A DNA stretch of 64,000 nt from Pseudomonas putida (GTDB taxonomy: Bacteria; Pseudomonadota; Gammaproteobacteria; Pseudomonadales; Pseudomonadaceae), in contig NZ_BSKJ01000003.1 of assembly GCF_030159595.1 (NCBI RefSeq), positions 492,409 to 556,408 on the forward strand, given 5' to 3'. Positions 8,783 through 18,147 of this stretch are shown one piece after another. A program made the translations under genes and the position numbers. The notes beneath the pieces were generated by a model. The model was not told the origin of the DNA. It did not search any database and saw only the letters and a list, made by a program, of their open reading frames with translations. The first letter of the stretch is position 1, and each line of letters starts with the position of its first letter.

Positions 8783-10126
8783 ATGACCTGCAGATCCCCC
8801 CTGAAACTGGCTGCGTGCCTGGCGCTATCCGGCGTCGGCAACTTGGCCTTGGCGGCGGACGACGCCGCAGAAGGCTTTATCGAAGGCAGCACGCTGAACG
8901 TGCTCAACCGAAACTTCTACTTCAACCGCGACAACCGCGATTCTGCGGCACCCACGCATAACCCGGACAAGGCACCTGACAACGGTTATTCCGAAGCTTG
9001 GGCCCACGCCGTCATCGCCCGTTTCGAATCGGGCTTCACCCAAGGCACTGTCGGTTTTGGCCTGGATGCGTTCGCCATGCTCGGGCTCAAACTGGACACC
9101 GGCGGCGGTCGCAACGGCGGGCGCAGTTCGTTCGATGTATTGCCGGTAGACCACGACGGCCAGGCCCGTGACGAGTACACCAAGGTTGGCGGCGCGGCCA
9201 AGCTTCGGCTGTTCGACACGGTTCTGAAGGTGGGCGATGTGTTCCCGGCCAACCCGGTAGTGGCTGCCGGCGATTCACGGCTGCTGCCGGAAAGCTTCCG
9301 TGGCGTGACCCTGGAAAACACCCGCATCAAGGACCTCACCCTGCAGGCCGGGCGCCTGCATGCCATGAGCCAGCCGGTATCCAGCGACCTGCGGGAAAAC
9401 TTCGTGACGTTCTACGGCGGCCCGGTCGATTCGCCGTGGATCGCCTATGGCGGGGGTGACTACACGCTCAACGAACACGTCAGCGTCAGCCTGTTCAGCA
9501 GCCGGCTCAAGGATGTGTGGAACCAGTACTACGCCGGCACCAGCCTCAATTACCCGTTGAGCGATGAGCTGGCCCTGATTGGCGGCTTCAACTATTACAA
9601 GGCGGTTGATGAAGGGCAGCAGCGTCTGGGCGCCTTCGACAACGACATCTGGAGCGCCAAGTTGGGCGTGCGCTTCGGTGCCCACACCCTGGCGCTGACC
9701 CACCAGCGCAATAACGGTGACGATGACTTCGACTACCTGCGCCAGTCCGACTCGATCTTCCTCGACAACTCCATCCAGTACAGCGACTTCAACTCGCCCA
9801 AAGAGCGTTCGTGGATGCTGCGTTACGACCTGAACATGGCCGCCTACGGCATTCCCGGCCTGTCGTTCATGACGCGCTATGGCAAAGGCACCGATGCCGA
9901 CTATTCCAATGCCAATGCCTTCTATATGCGCCGCGATGCCGACGGCAACCCGCTGACCGACCAGAAGCGCTGGGAGCGGGACATCGAGGTCAAGTATGTG
10001 GTGCAGACTGGCGCGGCCAAGGACCTGTCACTGCGTGTACGCCAGGCCACCACCCGGGCCACGGCCTTCGAGTCGGACCTGGACGAAGTGCGGCTGATCG
10101 TCGAGTACCCGTTGTCGATCCTGTGA
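8783..10126 (+). CDS. OprD family outer membrane porin
   Basis: A 447-residue protein with a signal peptide (CLALSGVGNLALAADDA) and OprD family features: FIEGSTLNVLNRNFYFNRD at the N-terminus, 'KVGDVFPANPVVAAGDSRLLPESFRG' in two short stretches, many alternating beta-strand segments, and a terminal strand VRLIVEYPLSIL. Such porins take up basic amino acids, peptides or aromatic and organic acids. The ATG at 8783 follows AAGGAG by six bases. The 270-bp upstream region carries no other gene and should hold its promoter. The substrate is not predictable from sequence alone. Confidence 0.92.
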   Translation: MTCRSPLKLAACLALSGVGNLALAADDAAEGFIEGSTLNVLNRNFYFNRDNRDSAAPTHNPDKAPDNGYSEAWAHAVIARFESGFTQGTVGFGLDAFAMLGLKLDTGGGRNGGRSSFDVLPVDHDGQARDEYTKVGGAAKLRLFDTVLKVGDVFPANPVVAAGDSRLLPESFRGVTLENTRIKDLTLQAGRLHAMSQPVSSDLRENFVTFYGGPVDSPWIAYGGGDYTLNEHVSVSLFSSRLKDVWNQYYAGTSLNYPLSDELALIGGFNYYKAVDEGQQRLGAFDNDIWSAKLGVRFGAHTLALTHQRNNGDDDFDYLRQSDSIFLDNSIQYSDFNSPKERSWMLRYDLNMAAYGIPGLSFMTRYGKGTDADYSNANAFYMRRDADGNPLTDQKRWERDIEVKYVVQTGAAKDLSLRVRQATTRATAFESDLDEVRLIVEYPLSIL

Positions 10127-10173
10127 ATTCACCTGGGTAGCTTTACCGCTCCTTTGGTTTGGGTGGATGTTTT

Positions 10174-10200
10174 GGCGCTCCGTATGGGGCGCCTTTTTTT
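10174..10200 (+). terminator. Rho-independent terminator of the porin gene
   Basis: GGCGCTCC, loop GTAT and GGGGCGCC form an 8-bp stem (one G-U pair), immediately followed by TTTTTTT. This is a textbook intrinsic terminator about 50 bp after the porin stop codon. Confidence 0.88.
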
Positions 10201-10256
10201 CAGGTTCAAGGTTGCGGCTAGACTCATGGGTTCACACCCTTTCATGGAGCAAGGCC

Positions 10257-10736
10257 ATGACTGCCAAGAACACCATCTGCCTCTGGTACGACAACGATGC
10301 CGAGGAGGCTGCCAACTTCTACGCCAGCGTGTTCCCGGACAGCAAGGTGATCGCGCTGCACCAGGCGCCAAGTGATTACCCTTCGGGCAAGGAGGGCGAT
10401 GTCATCACTGTCGAATTCACCGTCATGGGCATACCCTGCGTGGGGCTCAATGGCGGCAAGGCCTTCACGCATTGCGAGGCGTTCTCGTTCCAGGTCAGTA
10501 CCGAAGACCAGGCCGAAACCGACCGCTTGTGGGATGCCATTGTCGGCAATGGCGGCGAGGCCAGCGTCTGCGGCTGGTGCAAGGATAAATGGGGGATTTC
10601 CTGGCAGATCACCCCCCGCATCCTGATCGAGGCCATCGGCCACCCCGACCGCGCGGCGGCCAAGCGGGCGTTCGAGGCCATGATGCAAATGGGCAAGATC
10701 GATGTGGCGAAAATAGCGGCTGCATTGAAGGGGTGA
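10257..10736 (+). CDS. VOC family protein (PhnB / 3-demethylubiquinone methyltransferase-like fold)
   Basis: A 159-residue protein of the glyoxalase/VOC superfamily, PhnB-like branch. It begins with NTICLWYDNDAEEAANFYASVFP, has a mid-domain 'GIPCVGLNGG' and ends with 'CGWCKDKWGISWQI', as in proteins annotated with the 3-demethylubiquinone-9 3-methyltransferase domain. These are not proven methyltransferases. The start follows GGAGCAAGG. It is monocistronic, since the preceding gene has a strong terminator. The function is unknown. Confidence 0.85.
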   Translation: MTAKNTICLWYDNDAEEAANFYASVFPDSKVIALHQAPSDYPSGKEGDVITVEFTVMGIPCVGLNGGKAFTHCEAFSFQVSTEDQAETDRLWDAIVGNGGEASVCGWCKDKWGISWQITPRILIEAIGHPDRAAAKRAFEAMMQMGKIDVAKIAAALKG

Positions 10737-10894
10737 TCCCTCACGCGCGGCTGGCCCTTTCATACGCTCCGGTTATCGGTTTGCCCCGGAAAATGTCGCT
10801 TATCGAGGCGTGCCGCTGTTCCTAAACTCAGGTGGCGGCCCCCGATTCGAACGCTGTTTTCCACACAACAATAACCGACGGATTACCGCCAGCC

Positions 10895-12241
10895 ATGATG
10901 ACCTCGCCATTCTCGATCCCCGCCCAAACCCGCCGCATCGACCCGTCCCGCCAGCGCGCCGCCGCGCTCAAGGCCGATGGCTCCGTGGATGACAATGACC
11001 GCACCGAAATCGGCCCTACGCCGATGGCCTTCGCCGAGTGGGCGGCACTGGGCCTTCAGGCGCCGCACTTGCCGACGATGCGCGAATTTCGCCTGCAACG
11101 CATTCGTGACCAGCTGGTGGCCCGCGACCTGGGCGGCATCCTGCTGTTTGACCCACTGAACATCCGCTACGCCACCGACACCACTAACATGCAGCTCTGG
11201 ACCACCCACAACCCTGCACGCGCCTGCTTTGTCGCCGCCAGCGGCCATGTGGTGCTGTGGGACTTCCACGGCTGCGACCACTTGTCCGCGCACTTGCCGC
11301 TGGTCAGCGAACTGCGCAGTGGTGCATCGTTCTTCTACTTTGAAACCGGCGACCGCACCGACGAGCACGCCTGGCGCTTTTGCGCCCAGGTCGACGAACT
11401 GCTGCGCACCCATGCCGGCAACAACCGCCGCCTGGCCGTGGACCGTATCGAAGTGGCCGGACTGCGCGCCCTGGACGCTTTGGGAGTGCAGGTGCACAAC
11501 GGCCAGGAAGTCACCGAGTTCGCCCGGCTGATCAAGGGGCCCGACGAAGTCCTGGCCATGCGCTGCGCGGTGGCCTCCTGCGAGGCCTCGGTTGCGGAAA
11601 TGCATCAGGCCATGCGGGCGGGGGCTACCGAGAATGATGTCTGGGCGGCGCTGCACAGCGGCAATATTCGCCGGGGTGGTGAGTGGATCGAAACCCGCAT
11701 CCTCAGTTCCGGGCCACGTACCAACCCCTGGTTCCAGGAGTCTGGCCCACGGGTGCTCAGCGATGGCGACCTGTTGTCGTTCGACACCGATCTGATTGGT
11801 GTGTATGGCTTTTGCGTAGACATGTCGCGCAGCTGGATCTGCGGTGGCCTGGAGCCCACGGCCGAGCAGAAGCGCCTGTATCGCATCGCTCACGAGCACA
11901 TCCACTTCAATGCCGAGATGGTCAAGCCTGGGGTACGCTTTACCGAACTCACCCGCAACGGCCACCGCCTGCCCGAACGTTGCCGTGAGCAGCGGTACGG
12001 TGTGATGTTCCATGGCGTGGGGTTGTGCGACGAGTATCCGAGTATTCGTTATCCGGAGGACCTGGAGTCCTATGGCTACGAAGGTGAGCTGCAGCCGGGC
12101 ATGGCCTTGTGTGTGGAGGCCTATGTCGGTGAAGTGGGTGGGCATGACGGCATCAAGCTGGAAAACCAGCTGCTGGTGACCGAGGACGGGTATGAGCTGT
12201 TGACCCAGTACCCGTTCGAGGAAAGCTTCCTGCGCGATTGA
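10895..12241 (+). CDS. dddP: DddP-like DMSP lyase homologue (M24 metallopeptidase fold)
   Basis: This 448-residue protein has the M24 fold and resembles DddP, which cleaves dimethylsulfoniopropionate to acrylate and dimethyl sulfide. It has the DddP N-terminus (RIDPSR, DNDRTEIGPTPMAFAEWAA, LLFDPLNIRYATDTTNMQLW), normally absent from Xaa-Pro peptidases. The metal ligands read D297, D299, D309, H373, E408 and E423, with Y368 and D379 beside them. From memory, marine DddP uses D295, D297, D307, H371, E406 and E421 with Y366 and D377, so every position is shifted by two. Family and fold are near certain; lyase activity is inferred. Two adjacent ATGs (10895, 10898) are possible starts. Confidence 0.85.
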   Translation: MMTSPFSIPAQTRRIDPSRQRAAALKADGSVDDNDRTEIGPTPMAFAEWAALGLQAPHLPTMREFRLQRIRDQLVARDLGGILLFDPLNIRYATDTTNMQLWTTHNPARACFVAASGHVVLWDFHGCDHLSAHLPLVSELRSGASFFYFETGDRTDEHAWRFCAQVDELLRTHAGNNRRLAVDRIEVAGLRALDALGVQVHNGQEVTEFARLIKGPDEVLAMRCAVASCEASVAEMHQAMRAGATENDVWAALHSGNIRRGGEWIETRILSSGPRTNPWFQESGPRVLSDGDLLSFDTDLIGVYGFCVDMSRSWICGGLEPTAEQKRLYRIAHEHIHFNAEMVKPGVRFTELTRNGHRLPERCREQRYGVMFHGVGLCDEYPSIRYPEDLESYGYEGELQPGMALCVEAYVGEVGGHDGIKLENQLLVTEDGYELLTQYPFEESFLRD

Positions 12242-12254
12242 CCGCGTTCAGGCA

Positions 12255-12280
12255 CTTTGGGCCGCAAAGCGGCCCCAAAG
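12255..12280. terminator. Bidirectional hairpin between dddP-like gene and efflux operon
   Basis: CTTTGGGCCGC, loop AAA and GCGGCCCCAAAG form a long stem with one bulge. It sits in the 40-bp gap between convergent genes. The flanking CTTT/AAAG give short T-runs in both directions. Confidence 0.65.
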
Positions 12281-12281
12281 C

Positions 12282-13661
12282 TCAACCCTGCCACCCACCT
12301 CCCAGCACCTTGTACAACGTCACCCGGTTCTGCTGCTCGGCCAGCTCCAGGCTGATCAGCGTCTGCTGCGCCGAGTACAGCGAGCGCTGCGCATCCAGTA
12401 CCTCCAAGAAGCTCTCCGACCCTTGCTTGTATAACGCCAACGACAGGTCGTAGCTTTTCTCGGTGGCGTTGGTAAGGCCACGCTGGGCATCCAGCCGCTC
12501 ATTGATGTGCCCCCGCACCGCCAACGCATCGGCCACTTCACTGAAAGCGGTCTGCAAGGTCTTTTCGTATGTGGCAACCTCGATCTCGCGGTTGACCTTG
12601 GCCGCATCCAGTGCCGCCCGGTTGCTGCCGGCATTGAAGATCGGCAGGTTGATCGACGGCGCAAAGCTCCAGGCGCGGCTGCCGCCACCCAACAAACCGG
12701 ACAGCTCGCTGCTGGCGCTGCCACCGCTGGCGGTCAGGGTGACGCTGGGGAAGAATGCCGCTCGCGCCGCGCCAATGTCGGCATTGGCGGCTTTGAGCGT
12801 GTGCTCGGCAGCCAGCACATCCGGGCGCCGCTGCAACAGGCTCGAAGGCAGGCCAGCCGGCACGCCGACCAACAGCGCCGCATCCAGGCGGGTATCGCCC
12901 GGCAACAGTGTGTCGCCCAGTCGGCGACCCACCAGCAATTCCAGGGCATTGCGGTCCTGCTCCACCTGGCTTTGGTAATTGGCCACATCGGCCCGTGCCG
13001 ACTCCACGGTACTTAGCGCCTGCGCCAGGCTCAGGCCAGACTCGCCGCCCAGCGCGTGGCTCTGCTGCACCAGGTCGTGGGTTTTCTGTTGGCTGGCGTA
13101 GGTTTGCCGGGCCAGTGCCAGCAGTTGCTGGTCGGCTGCCAGGGTCATCCAGGCGCTGGCCACTTCGGCCACCAGGCTGATCTGGGTGCTGCGTCGGGTC
13201 TGCTCCAGTGCCAGGTAGTCTTCCAGCGCAGCGTCCTTGAGGTTGCCGAGGCGGCCAAACAGGTCTAGCTCGTAACTGCTCACGCCCAGGCCAACGCTGT
13301 ACTGGCTGCTGACGGCGTTGCTGCCATCGCTCACGCTGCGTTGGCGGGTGCCGTCGGCAGTGGCGGAAACGGACGGGAACAACGCTGCCCGCTGGATGCG
13401 GTATTGAGCACGTTGGTACTCGACGTTCAATGCCGCCACCCGCAGGTCGCGGTTGTTGGCCAAGGCCAGGGCCACCGTTTCGCGCAGGCGGGTATCGACA
13501 AACAAGGCCTGCCAGGCAATGTCAGCGCTGTTGTTACTGTTGGCCCTGGTGCCCGGCCATTGCTCGGAAACGGGGGCGGTCGGGCGTTGGTAGTCCGGTG
13601 CCAGGTTGACGCAACCGGTCAGGGCCATGACCAGCACCAAGGGAAGGGGGGACAGGCGCAT
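12282..13661 (-). CDS. RND efflux outer membrane lipoprotein (NodT/OprM family)
   Basis: This 459-residue protein has a lipoprotein signal ending in LTGC, then 'NLAPDYQRPTAPV', the usual start of mature NodT-family outer membrane factors. Two OEP repeats follow, with long helical segments and 'GLPSSLLQRRPDVLAAE', a hallmark of the family. It would form the trimeric channel of a tripartite pump. Its ATG overlaps the stop of the RND pump gene by one base, so the two are coupled. The substrate is unknown. Confidence 0.93.
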   Translation of the reverse strand: MRLSPLPLVLVMALTGCVNLAPDYQRPTAPVSEQWPGTRANSNNSADIAWQALFVDTRLRETVALALANNRDLRVAALNVEYQRAQYRIQRAALFPSVSATADGTRQRSVSDGSNAVSSQYSVGLGVSSYELDLFGRLGNLKDAALEDYLALEQTRRSTQISLVAEVASAWMTLAADQQLLALARQTYASQQKTHDLVQQSHALGGESGLSLAQALSTVESARADVANYQSQVEQDRNALELLVGRRLGDTLLPGDTRLDAALLVGVPAGLPSSLLQRRPDVLAAEHTLKAANADIGAARAAFFPSVTLTASGGSASSELSGLLGGGSRAWSFAPSINLPIFNAGSNRAALDAAKVNREIEVATYEKTLQTAFSEVADALAVRGHINERLDAQRGLTNATEKSYDLSLALYKQGSESFLEVLDAQRSLYSAQQTLISLELAEQQNRVTLYKVLGGGWQG

Positions 13662-16600
13662 CAGGCTTCTCCTGCAACAACGTCAGTGCGTGGGGCGCTG
13701 CGGCGTGCGGCCAGGCGCTGCACCAGCACATAGAACAAGGGGATGAAGAACAGGCCGAGCACGGTGGCGGCGAGCATGCCGCCCAGCACACCGGTACCGA
13801 TGGCCTGGCGCCCGCCGGCACCGGCGCCGCTGCTCAGAGCCAGCGGCAGCACGCCGAGGATGAACGCCAGCGAGGTCATCAGCACCGGGCGCAGGCGAAT
13901 GCGCACGGCCTCTAGCGTCGCAGCCAGCAGGTCCTGGCTGCGTTCGTAGCCTTCCTTGGCAAACTCGATGATCAGGATCGCATTCTTCGCCGCCAGGCCA
14001 ACGGTGGTCAGCAGGCCGACCTGGAAGTACACGTCGTTGTCCAGGCTGCGCAGCCCGGTCAGCACCAGCGCGCCGAGGATGGCCACCGGCACCACCAGCA
14101 TCACCGCGAACGGCACCGACCAGCTTTCATAAAGCGCCGCCAGGCATAGGAACACGAACAGGATGGAAATGGCATACAGCAACGGCGCCTGGTTGCCGGC
14201 CAGGCGTTCCTGGTACGACTGGCCCGCCCAGGCATAGCCAATGCCTTCCGGCAATTGCGCCATGATTTGCTCGACCGCCGCCATGGCGTCGCCAGAGCTA
14301 ACGCCACTGGCCGGTTCGCCAACCAGTTCGTACGAACCGAACCCGTTGAAGCGCTCCAGCAGCAGTGAGGCAGTGCTCCACGAGGTGCTGGTGAACGCCG
14401 ACAGCGGCACCATCGCATCGCTGTCGTTACGCACATACCAGTCGCCGATGTCTTCGGCCAGCATGCGTTTGTCGGCTTCGCCCTGCAGATAGACCTTCTT
14501 CACCCGCCCGGCATCGACGAAGTCGTTAACGTAGCTGCCGCCCATCACCGTGCTGAGGGTGTCGTTGATGTCACTGGCGGCAACGCCCATGGCACCGGCC
14601 TTGCGGTCGTCGATGGCGATATTCAGCTGGGGCGTGTCTTCCAGGCCCTGGGCTCGCACATTGGCCAGGCGCGGATCCTTGGCGGCGAGGGTGATGAACT
14701 GGTCGCGCGCCTTGAGCAGCTCGGCGTGGCCCAGGCCTGCGAGGTCCTGCAGCTGCACATCGAAGCCCGAACTTTGGCCCAGGCCCTGAATGGCCGGCGG
14801 CGCGATGACGAACACGTTGGCGTCGAGAATCTTCGACAATGCCATGTTGGCCCGCCGTGCCACGGCAGCGGCGCTGTGTTCCTCGCCCTGGCGCTCGCTC
14901 CAGTCCTTCAGCTTGATAAAGCCGCGCCCCGAGTTCTGTGCGTTGCCGCCATTGCCCAGGCCTCGCACGGTCAGGATCGAGGCTACCTCGGGTTGCTGCA
15001 GCATGTAGTCCTGCACCTGGCTGCTCACCGCCTGCAGGCGTTCGTCGGTGCCACCCACCGGCACGGTCATCTGCATCATCAGCATCCCCTGGTCTTCTTC
15101 GGGCAGAAACGCTGACGGCAGTTTCTGGAACATCAGCGCCACGCCGCCCAGCACCAGGGCATACACCAGCAAGCCGCGCAGTGGCCGTGCCAGCACCTTG
15201 CCGACAGCCTGCTGGTAACGCCGGGACGTGCGCTCGAAATGGCGGTTGAACCAGCCGAAGAAGCCGCGACGGGGTTCGCCGTGGGCTGATACGGGCTTGA
15301 GCAGTGTCGCGCACAGGGCCGGGGTGAGGGTCATGGCCACCAGTACCGACAGCGTCATGGCCGCCACCAGAGTGACCGAGAACTGCTTGTAGATCACCCC
15401 GGTGGAGCCGCCAAAGAACGCCATGGGCACGAATACCGCCGACAGCACCACGGCAATGCCAACCAGCGCGCCACTGATTTCGCCCATCGACTGGCGCGTC
15501 GCCTCGCGAGGCGCCAGGCCCTTTTCCGCCATGATGCGCTCAACGTTCTCGACCACCACGATGGCGTCGTCCACCAGCAGGCCGATGGCCAGCACCATGC
15601 CGAACATCGTCAGGGTGTTGATCGAGTAGCCGAGCAGGGCCAGCACGCCAAACGTCCCCAGCAGCACCACGGGCACGGCGATGGCCGGGATCAGCGTGGC
15701 GCGCAGGTTCTGCATGAACAGGTACATGATCAGCACCACCAGGGCGATGGCCTCGAACAGCGTCTTGACCACTTCCTCGATGGAGATTTTCACGAACGGC
15801 GCGGTGTTGTAGGCCACTTCACTGCGCAACTGCAGTTTGCTGGGGAAGAACTGTTCCAGCTCGGCGAGCTTGGCCTGCACCGCTTCGGACACGTCCAGCG
15901 CGTTGGCGCCCGTGGCCAGGCTCACCGCCAGGCCGCCGGAGGGCCGGCCATTGTGTTCGGCGACCACGTCATAGCTTTCGCTGCCCAGTTCCACGCGGGC
16001 CACGTCCGCCAGGGTCACCACCGCACCGGCGCTGTTGTGCTTGAGCACCAGCTCGCGGAACTGCGCGGCGGTCTGCAGCTTGCTGCGGGCGTTGAGGGTG
16101 GCGTTGAGCTGTTGGCCGGCGCGGGCGGGCAGGGCGCCCAGCTGGCCGGCCGAGGTGTCAACGTTCTGCGCCTCCAGGGCGCTGCTGACGTCCGACGGCA
16201 TCAGCGCGTACTGCTTGAGCTTGTCCGGGTCGAGCCAGATGCGCATGGCATAGCTAGACCCCAGGGTGGTGACTTGGCCGACACCGCTGACCCGGCTGAT
16301 CTGGTCGTACAGGGTGCTGGAGATGAAGTCGCTGATGTCGGTGGCGCTGACGTCAGGGTTGTCCGACACCAGCGAGAGGATGATCAGGAAGTCGCTGGCC
16401 GAGTTGTGAATCTCGATGCCTTGTTGCTGCACGGCTTCGGGCAGCCGCGCCTTGGCCTGTTCCAGCTTGGTCTGCACCAGCATTTGCGCGGTGTTGATGT
16501 CGGTACCGGCCTCGAAGGTGAGGGTGATCGAGGCACTGCCCGCCGAGCTGCTGCTGGACGACATGTAGGTGAGCCCGTCCAGGCCGGTCATCTGCTGCTC

Positions 16601-16795
16601 GATCACTTGGGTGACCGAGTCCTCCATGGTCTTTGCCGAGGCGCCGGTGTAAGTGGCGCTGAGGCTAATCTGCGGCGGGGCGATGTTGGGGTATTGCGCC
16701 AGCGGCAGCTGGAAGATGGCCAGGCCGCCAGCGAGCATCACCAGGATGGCGATGACCCAGGCGAAGATTGGCCGGTCGATGAAGAAGCGTGCCAT
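13661..16795 (-). CDS. RND efflux pump permease (HAE-1/AcrB family)
   Basis: At 1044 residues this has full AcrB length. It begins MARFFIDRPIFAWVIAI, has 'QYPNIAPPQI' in the porter domain, and the proton-relay aspartate pair in GLLVDDAIVVVENVER of TM4. The 12 membrane segments and two large periplasmic loops are in the normal order. It exports drugs, solvents or other amphiphiles by proton antiport. It is the middle gene of an adaptor-pump-channel operon, one base after the adaptor gene, and is probably controlled by the divergent two-component system. Confidence 0.95.
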   Translation of the reverse strand: MARFFIDRPIFAWVIAILVMLAGGLAIFQLPLAQYPNIAPPQISLSATYTGASAKTMEDSVTQVIEQQMTGLDGLTYMSSSSSSAGSASITLTFEAGTDINTAQMLVQTKLEQAKARLPEAVQQQGIEIHNSASDFLIILSLVSDNPDVSATDISDFISSTLYDQISRVSGVGQVTTLGSSYAMRIWLDPDKLKQYALMPSDVSSALEAQNVDTSAGQLGALPARAGQQLNATLNARSKLQTAAQFRELVLKHNSAGAVVTLADVARVELGSESYDVVAEHNGRPSGGLAVSLATGANALDVSEAVQAKLAELEQFFPSKLQLRSEVAYNTAPFVKISIEEVVKTLFEAIALVVLIMYLFMQNLRATLIPAIAVPVVLLGTFGVLALLGYSINTLTMFGMVLAIGLLVDDAIVVVENVERIMAEKGLAPREATRQSMGEISGALVGIAVVLSAVFVPMAFFGGSTGVIYKQFSVTLVAAMTLSVLVAMTLTPALCATLLKPVSAHGEPRRGFFGWFNRHFERTSRRYQQAVGKVLARPLRGLLVYALVLGGVALMFQKLPSAFLPEEDQGMLMMQMTVPVGGTDERLQAVSSQVQDYMLQQPEVASILTVRGLGNGGNAQNSGRGFIKLKDWSERQGEEHSAAAVARRANMALSKILDANVFVIAPPAIQGLGQSSGFDVQLQDLAGLGHAELLKARDQFITLAAKDPRLANVRAQGLEDTPQLNIAIDDRKAGAMGVAASDINDTLSTVMGGSYVNDFVDAGRVKKVYLQGEADKRMLAEDIGDWYVRNDSDAMVPLSAFTSTSWSTASLLLERFNGFGSYELVGEPASGVSSGDAMAAVEQIMAQLPEGIGYAWAGQSYQERLAGNQAPLLYAISILFVFLCLAALYESWSVPFAVMLVVPVAILGALVLTGLRSLDNDVYFQVGLLTTVGLAAKNAILIIEFAKEGYERSQDLLAATLEAVRIRLRPVLMTSLAFILGVLPLALSSGAGAGGRQAIGTGVLGGMLAATVLGLFFIPLFYVLVQRLAARRSAPRTDVVAGEA

Positions 16796-16796
16796 G

Positions 16797-17996
16797 TCAT
16801 TCGCCTCGCTTGCTGTCGTTGCGGGTGGCCAGGGTGTTGTCCTGCGCCTGAACCTGGACGTTCTGCCCGACGCGGACCTTCTGCAGGCCCTGGACGATCA
16901 ACTGGTCGCCCGCAGACAGGCCTTGGCTGACCCACCAGCGGTTGCCCACTGCGCGAGCCAGGGTCAGTTCGCGTTGCTGTACCTTGCCGTCGACCACCAC
17001 CAGGGCGGTGGCGTCTCCACGTTCGTCGCGGCTCACGCCTTGTTGCGGTACCAGGATGGCGTTCTCTTGAACGCCTTCCTGCACGGTGGCCTTGAGGTAC
17101 ATGCCCGGCATCAGCAGGCCATCGGGGTTCGGTACCACGGCGCGGAAGGTCACGCTGCCGGTGCTTTCATCCACGCTGACGCCATTGAAGGTGAGCGTGC
17201 CGGCATGGGCGTAGGTGCTGCCGTCTTCCAGCTCCAGGCTGATACGGGTGGCGTCTTGCTGCGTGCTGGTCGCCAATTTACCTTCGGCCAGCTCACGTTT
17301 CAGGCGCAGCAGGGTGCTGCTGGGCTGGGTGAAGTCGACGTAGATCGGGTCCAGTTGCTGCACGGTGGTCAGCGCGGTGGTCTGCTCGGCGGTGACCAGT
17401 GCGCCGGGGGTGACTGACGAGGTGGCTGTGCGCCCATCGATCGGGGCATTGATGCGGGTGTAGTCCAGGTTGATACGCGCAGTGCGCTGCGCAGCCTGGG
17501 CCGATTGCAGGCTGGCGCGGGCTTCGAGCAGGGCGGCCTGGGCGCTTTCGTTGTCTTCGGCGCTGATGGCGTCGATCTTCACTAACTGTGCATCGCGCTT
17601 GGCCTTCAGCTCGGCGGCCTTGAGGGTGGCGCGGGCCGAGCTGACAGTGGCGTCGGCCTGGGCCAGCGTGGCCTGGTACGGCTGCGGATCGATCTGGTAC
17701 AGCGCCTGGCCGGCCTTGACCGTGTCGCCCTCGCTGAACAGGCGCTTCTGGATAATGCCACCGACCTGTGGGCGGATCTCGGCGATCAGGTGGGCGCTGG
17801 CGCGACCGGGCAGGGTGGTGGTCAAGGTTTGGGCGTCGGTGGTCACCTCGTATACGGCAACCTCCTGTACGGGGGGCGCTGCAGCAGCCGTTTCGGCTTC
17901 GCGGCAACCGCCGATGACCAGCAGGCCGGCCCCCAGCAACAGGGCACGCGCCAGGGGCGAACGGGCGAACATCAGGGAGTGGAATAAAGTAGGCAT
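16797..17996 (-). CDS. RND efflux periplasmic adaptor (membrane fusion lipoprotein)
   Basis: A 399-residue adaptor with a lipobox (LLVIGGC), so it is anchored in the inner membrane facing the periplasm. It has the lipoyl halves ('AEIRPQVGGIIQKRLFSEGD' and 'NLDYTRINAPIDGRTATSSV'), a coiled-coil hairpin between them, then beta-barrel and membrane-proximal domains, all typical of AcrA/MexA/TtgA. The upstream-extended frame is discarded because MPTLFHSLM gives a normal lipoprotein signal. It is the first gene of the operon. About 150 bp separate it from the divergent sensor kinase gene. Confidence 0.94.
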   Translation of the reverse strand: MPTLFHSLMFARSPLARALLLGAGLLVIGGCREAETAAAAPPVQEVAVYEVTTDAQTLTTTLPGRASAHLIAEIRPQVGGIIQKRLFSEGDTVKAGQALYQIDPQPYQATLAQADATVSSARATLKAAELKAKRDAQLVKIDAISAEDNESAQAALLEARASLQSAQAAQRTARINLDYTRINAPIDGRTATSSVTPGALVTAEQTTALTTVQQLDPIYVDFTQPSSTLLRLKRELAEGKLATSTQQDATRISLELEDGSTYAHAGTLTFNGVSVDESTGSVTFRAVVPNPDGLLMPGMYLKATVQEGVQENAILVPQQGVSRDERGDATALVVVDGKVQQRELTLARAVGNRWWVSQGLSAGDQLIVQGLQKVRVGQNVQVQAQDNTLATRNDSKRGE

Positions 17997-18147
17997 CGCA
18001 GGCTCCGAGCCAAGGGATTTCGATGCCGCCAGCGTGCGCGGCAATTGTGCAGGCAATGTGCAGAAAGCGTGGAGATTGCCCGCCGAGCCTTGCGGCACAT
18101 AGGCCTGCGCGCTTCAATACAGGCAATTCCAATGTGCCGGCGGTGTC

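Noticed and set aside
10895..12241. Calling the gene a plain Xaa-Pro aminopeptidase
   Set aside because: The M24 fold is shared, but the DddP-specific N-terminus and second-shell residues fit DddP better.
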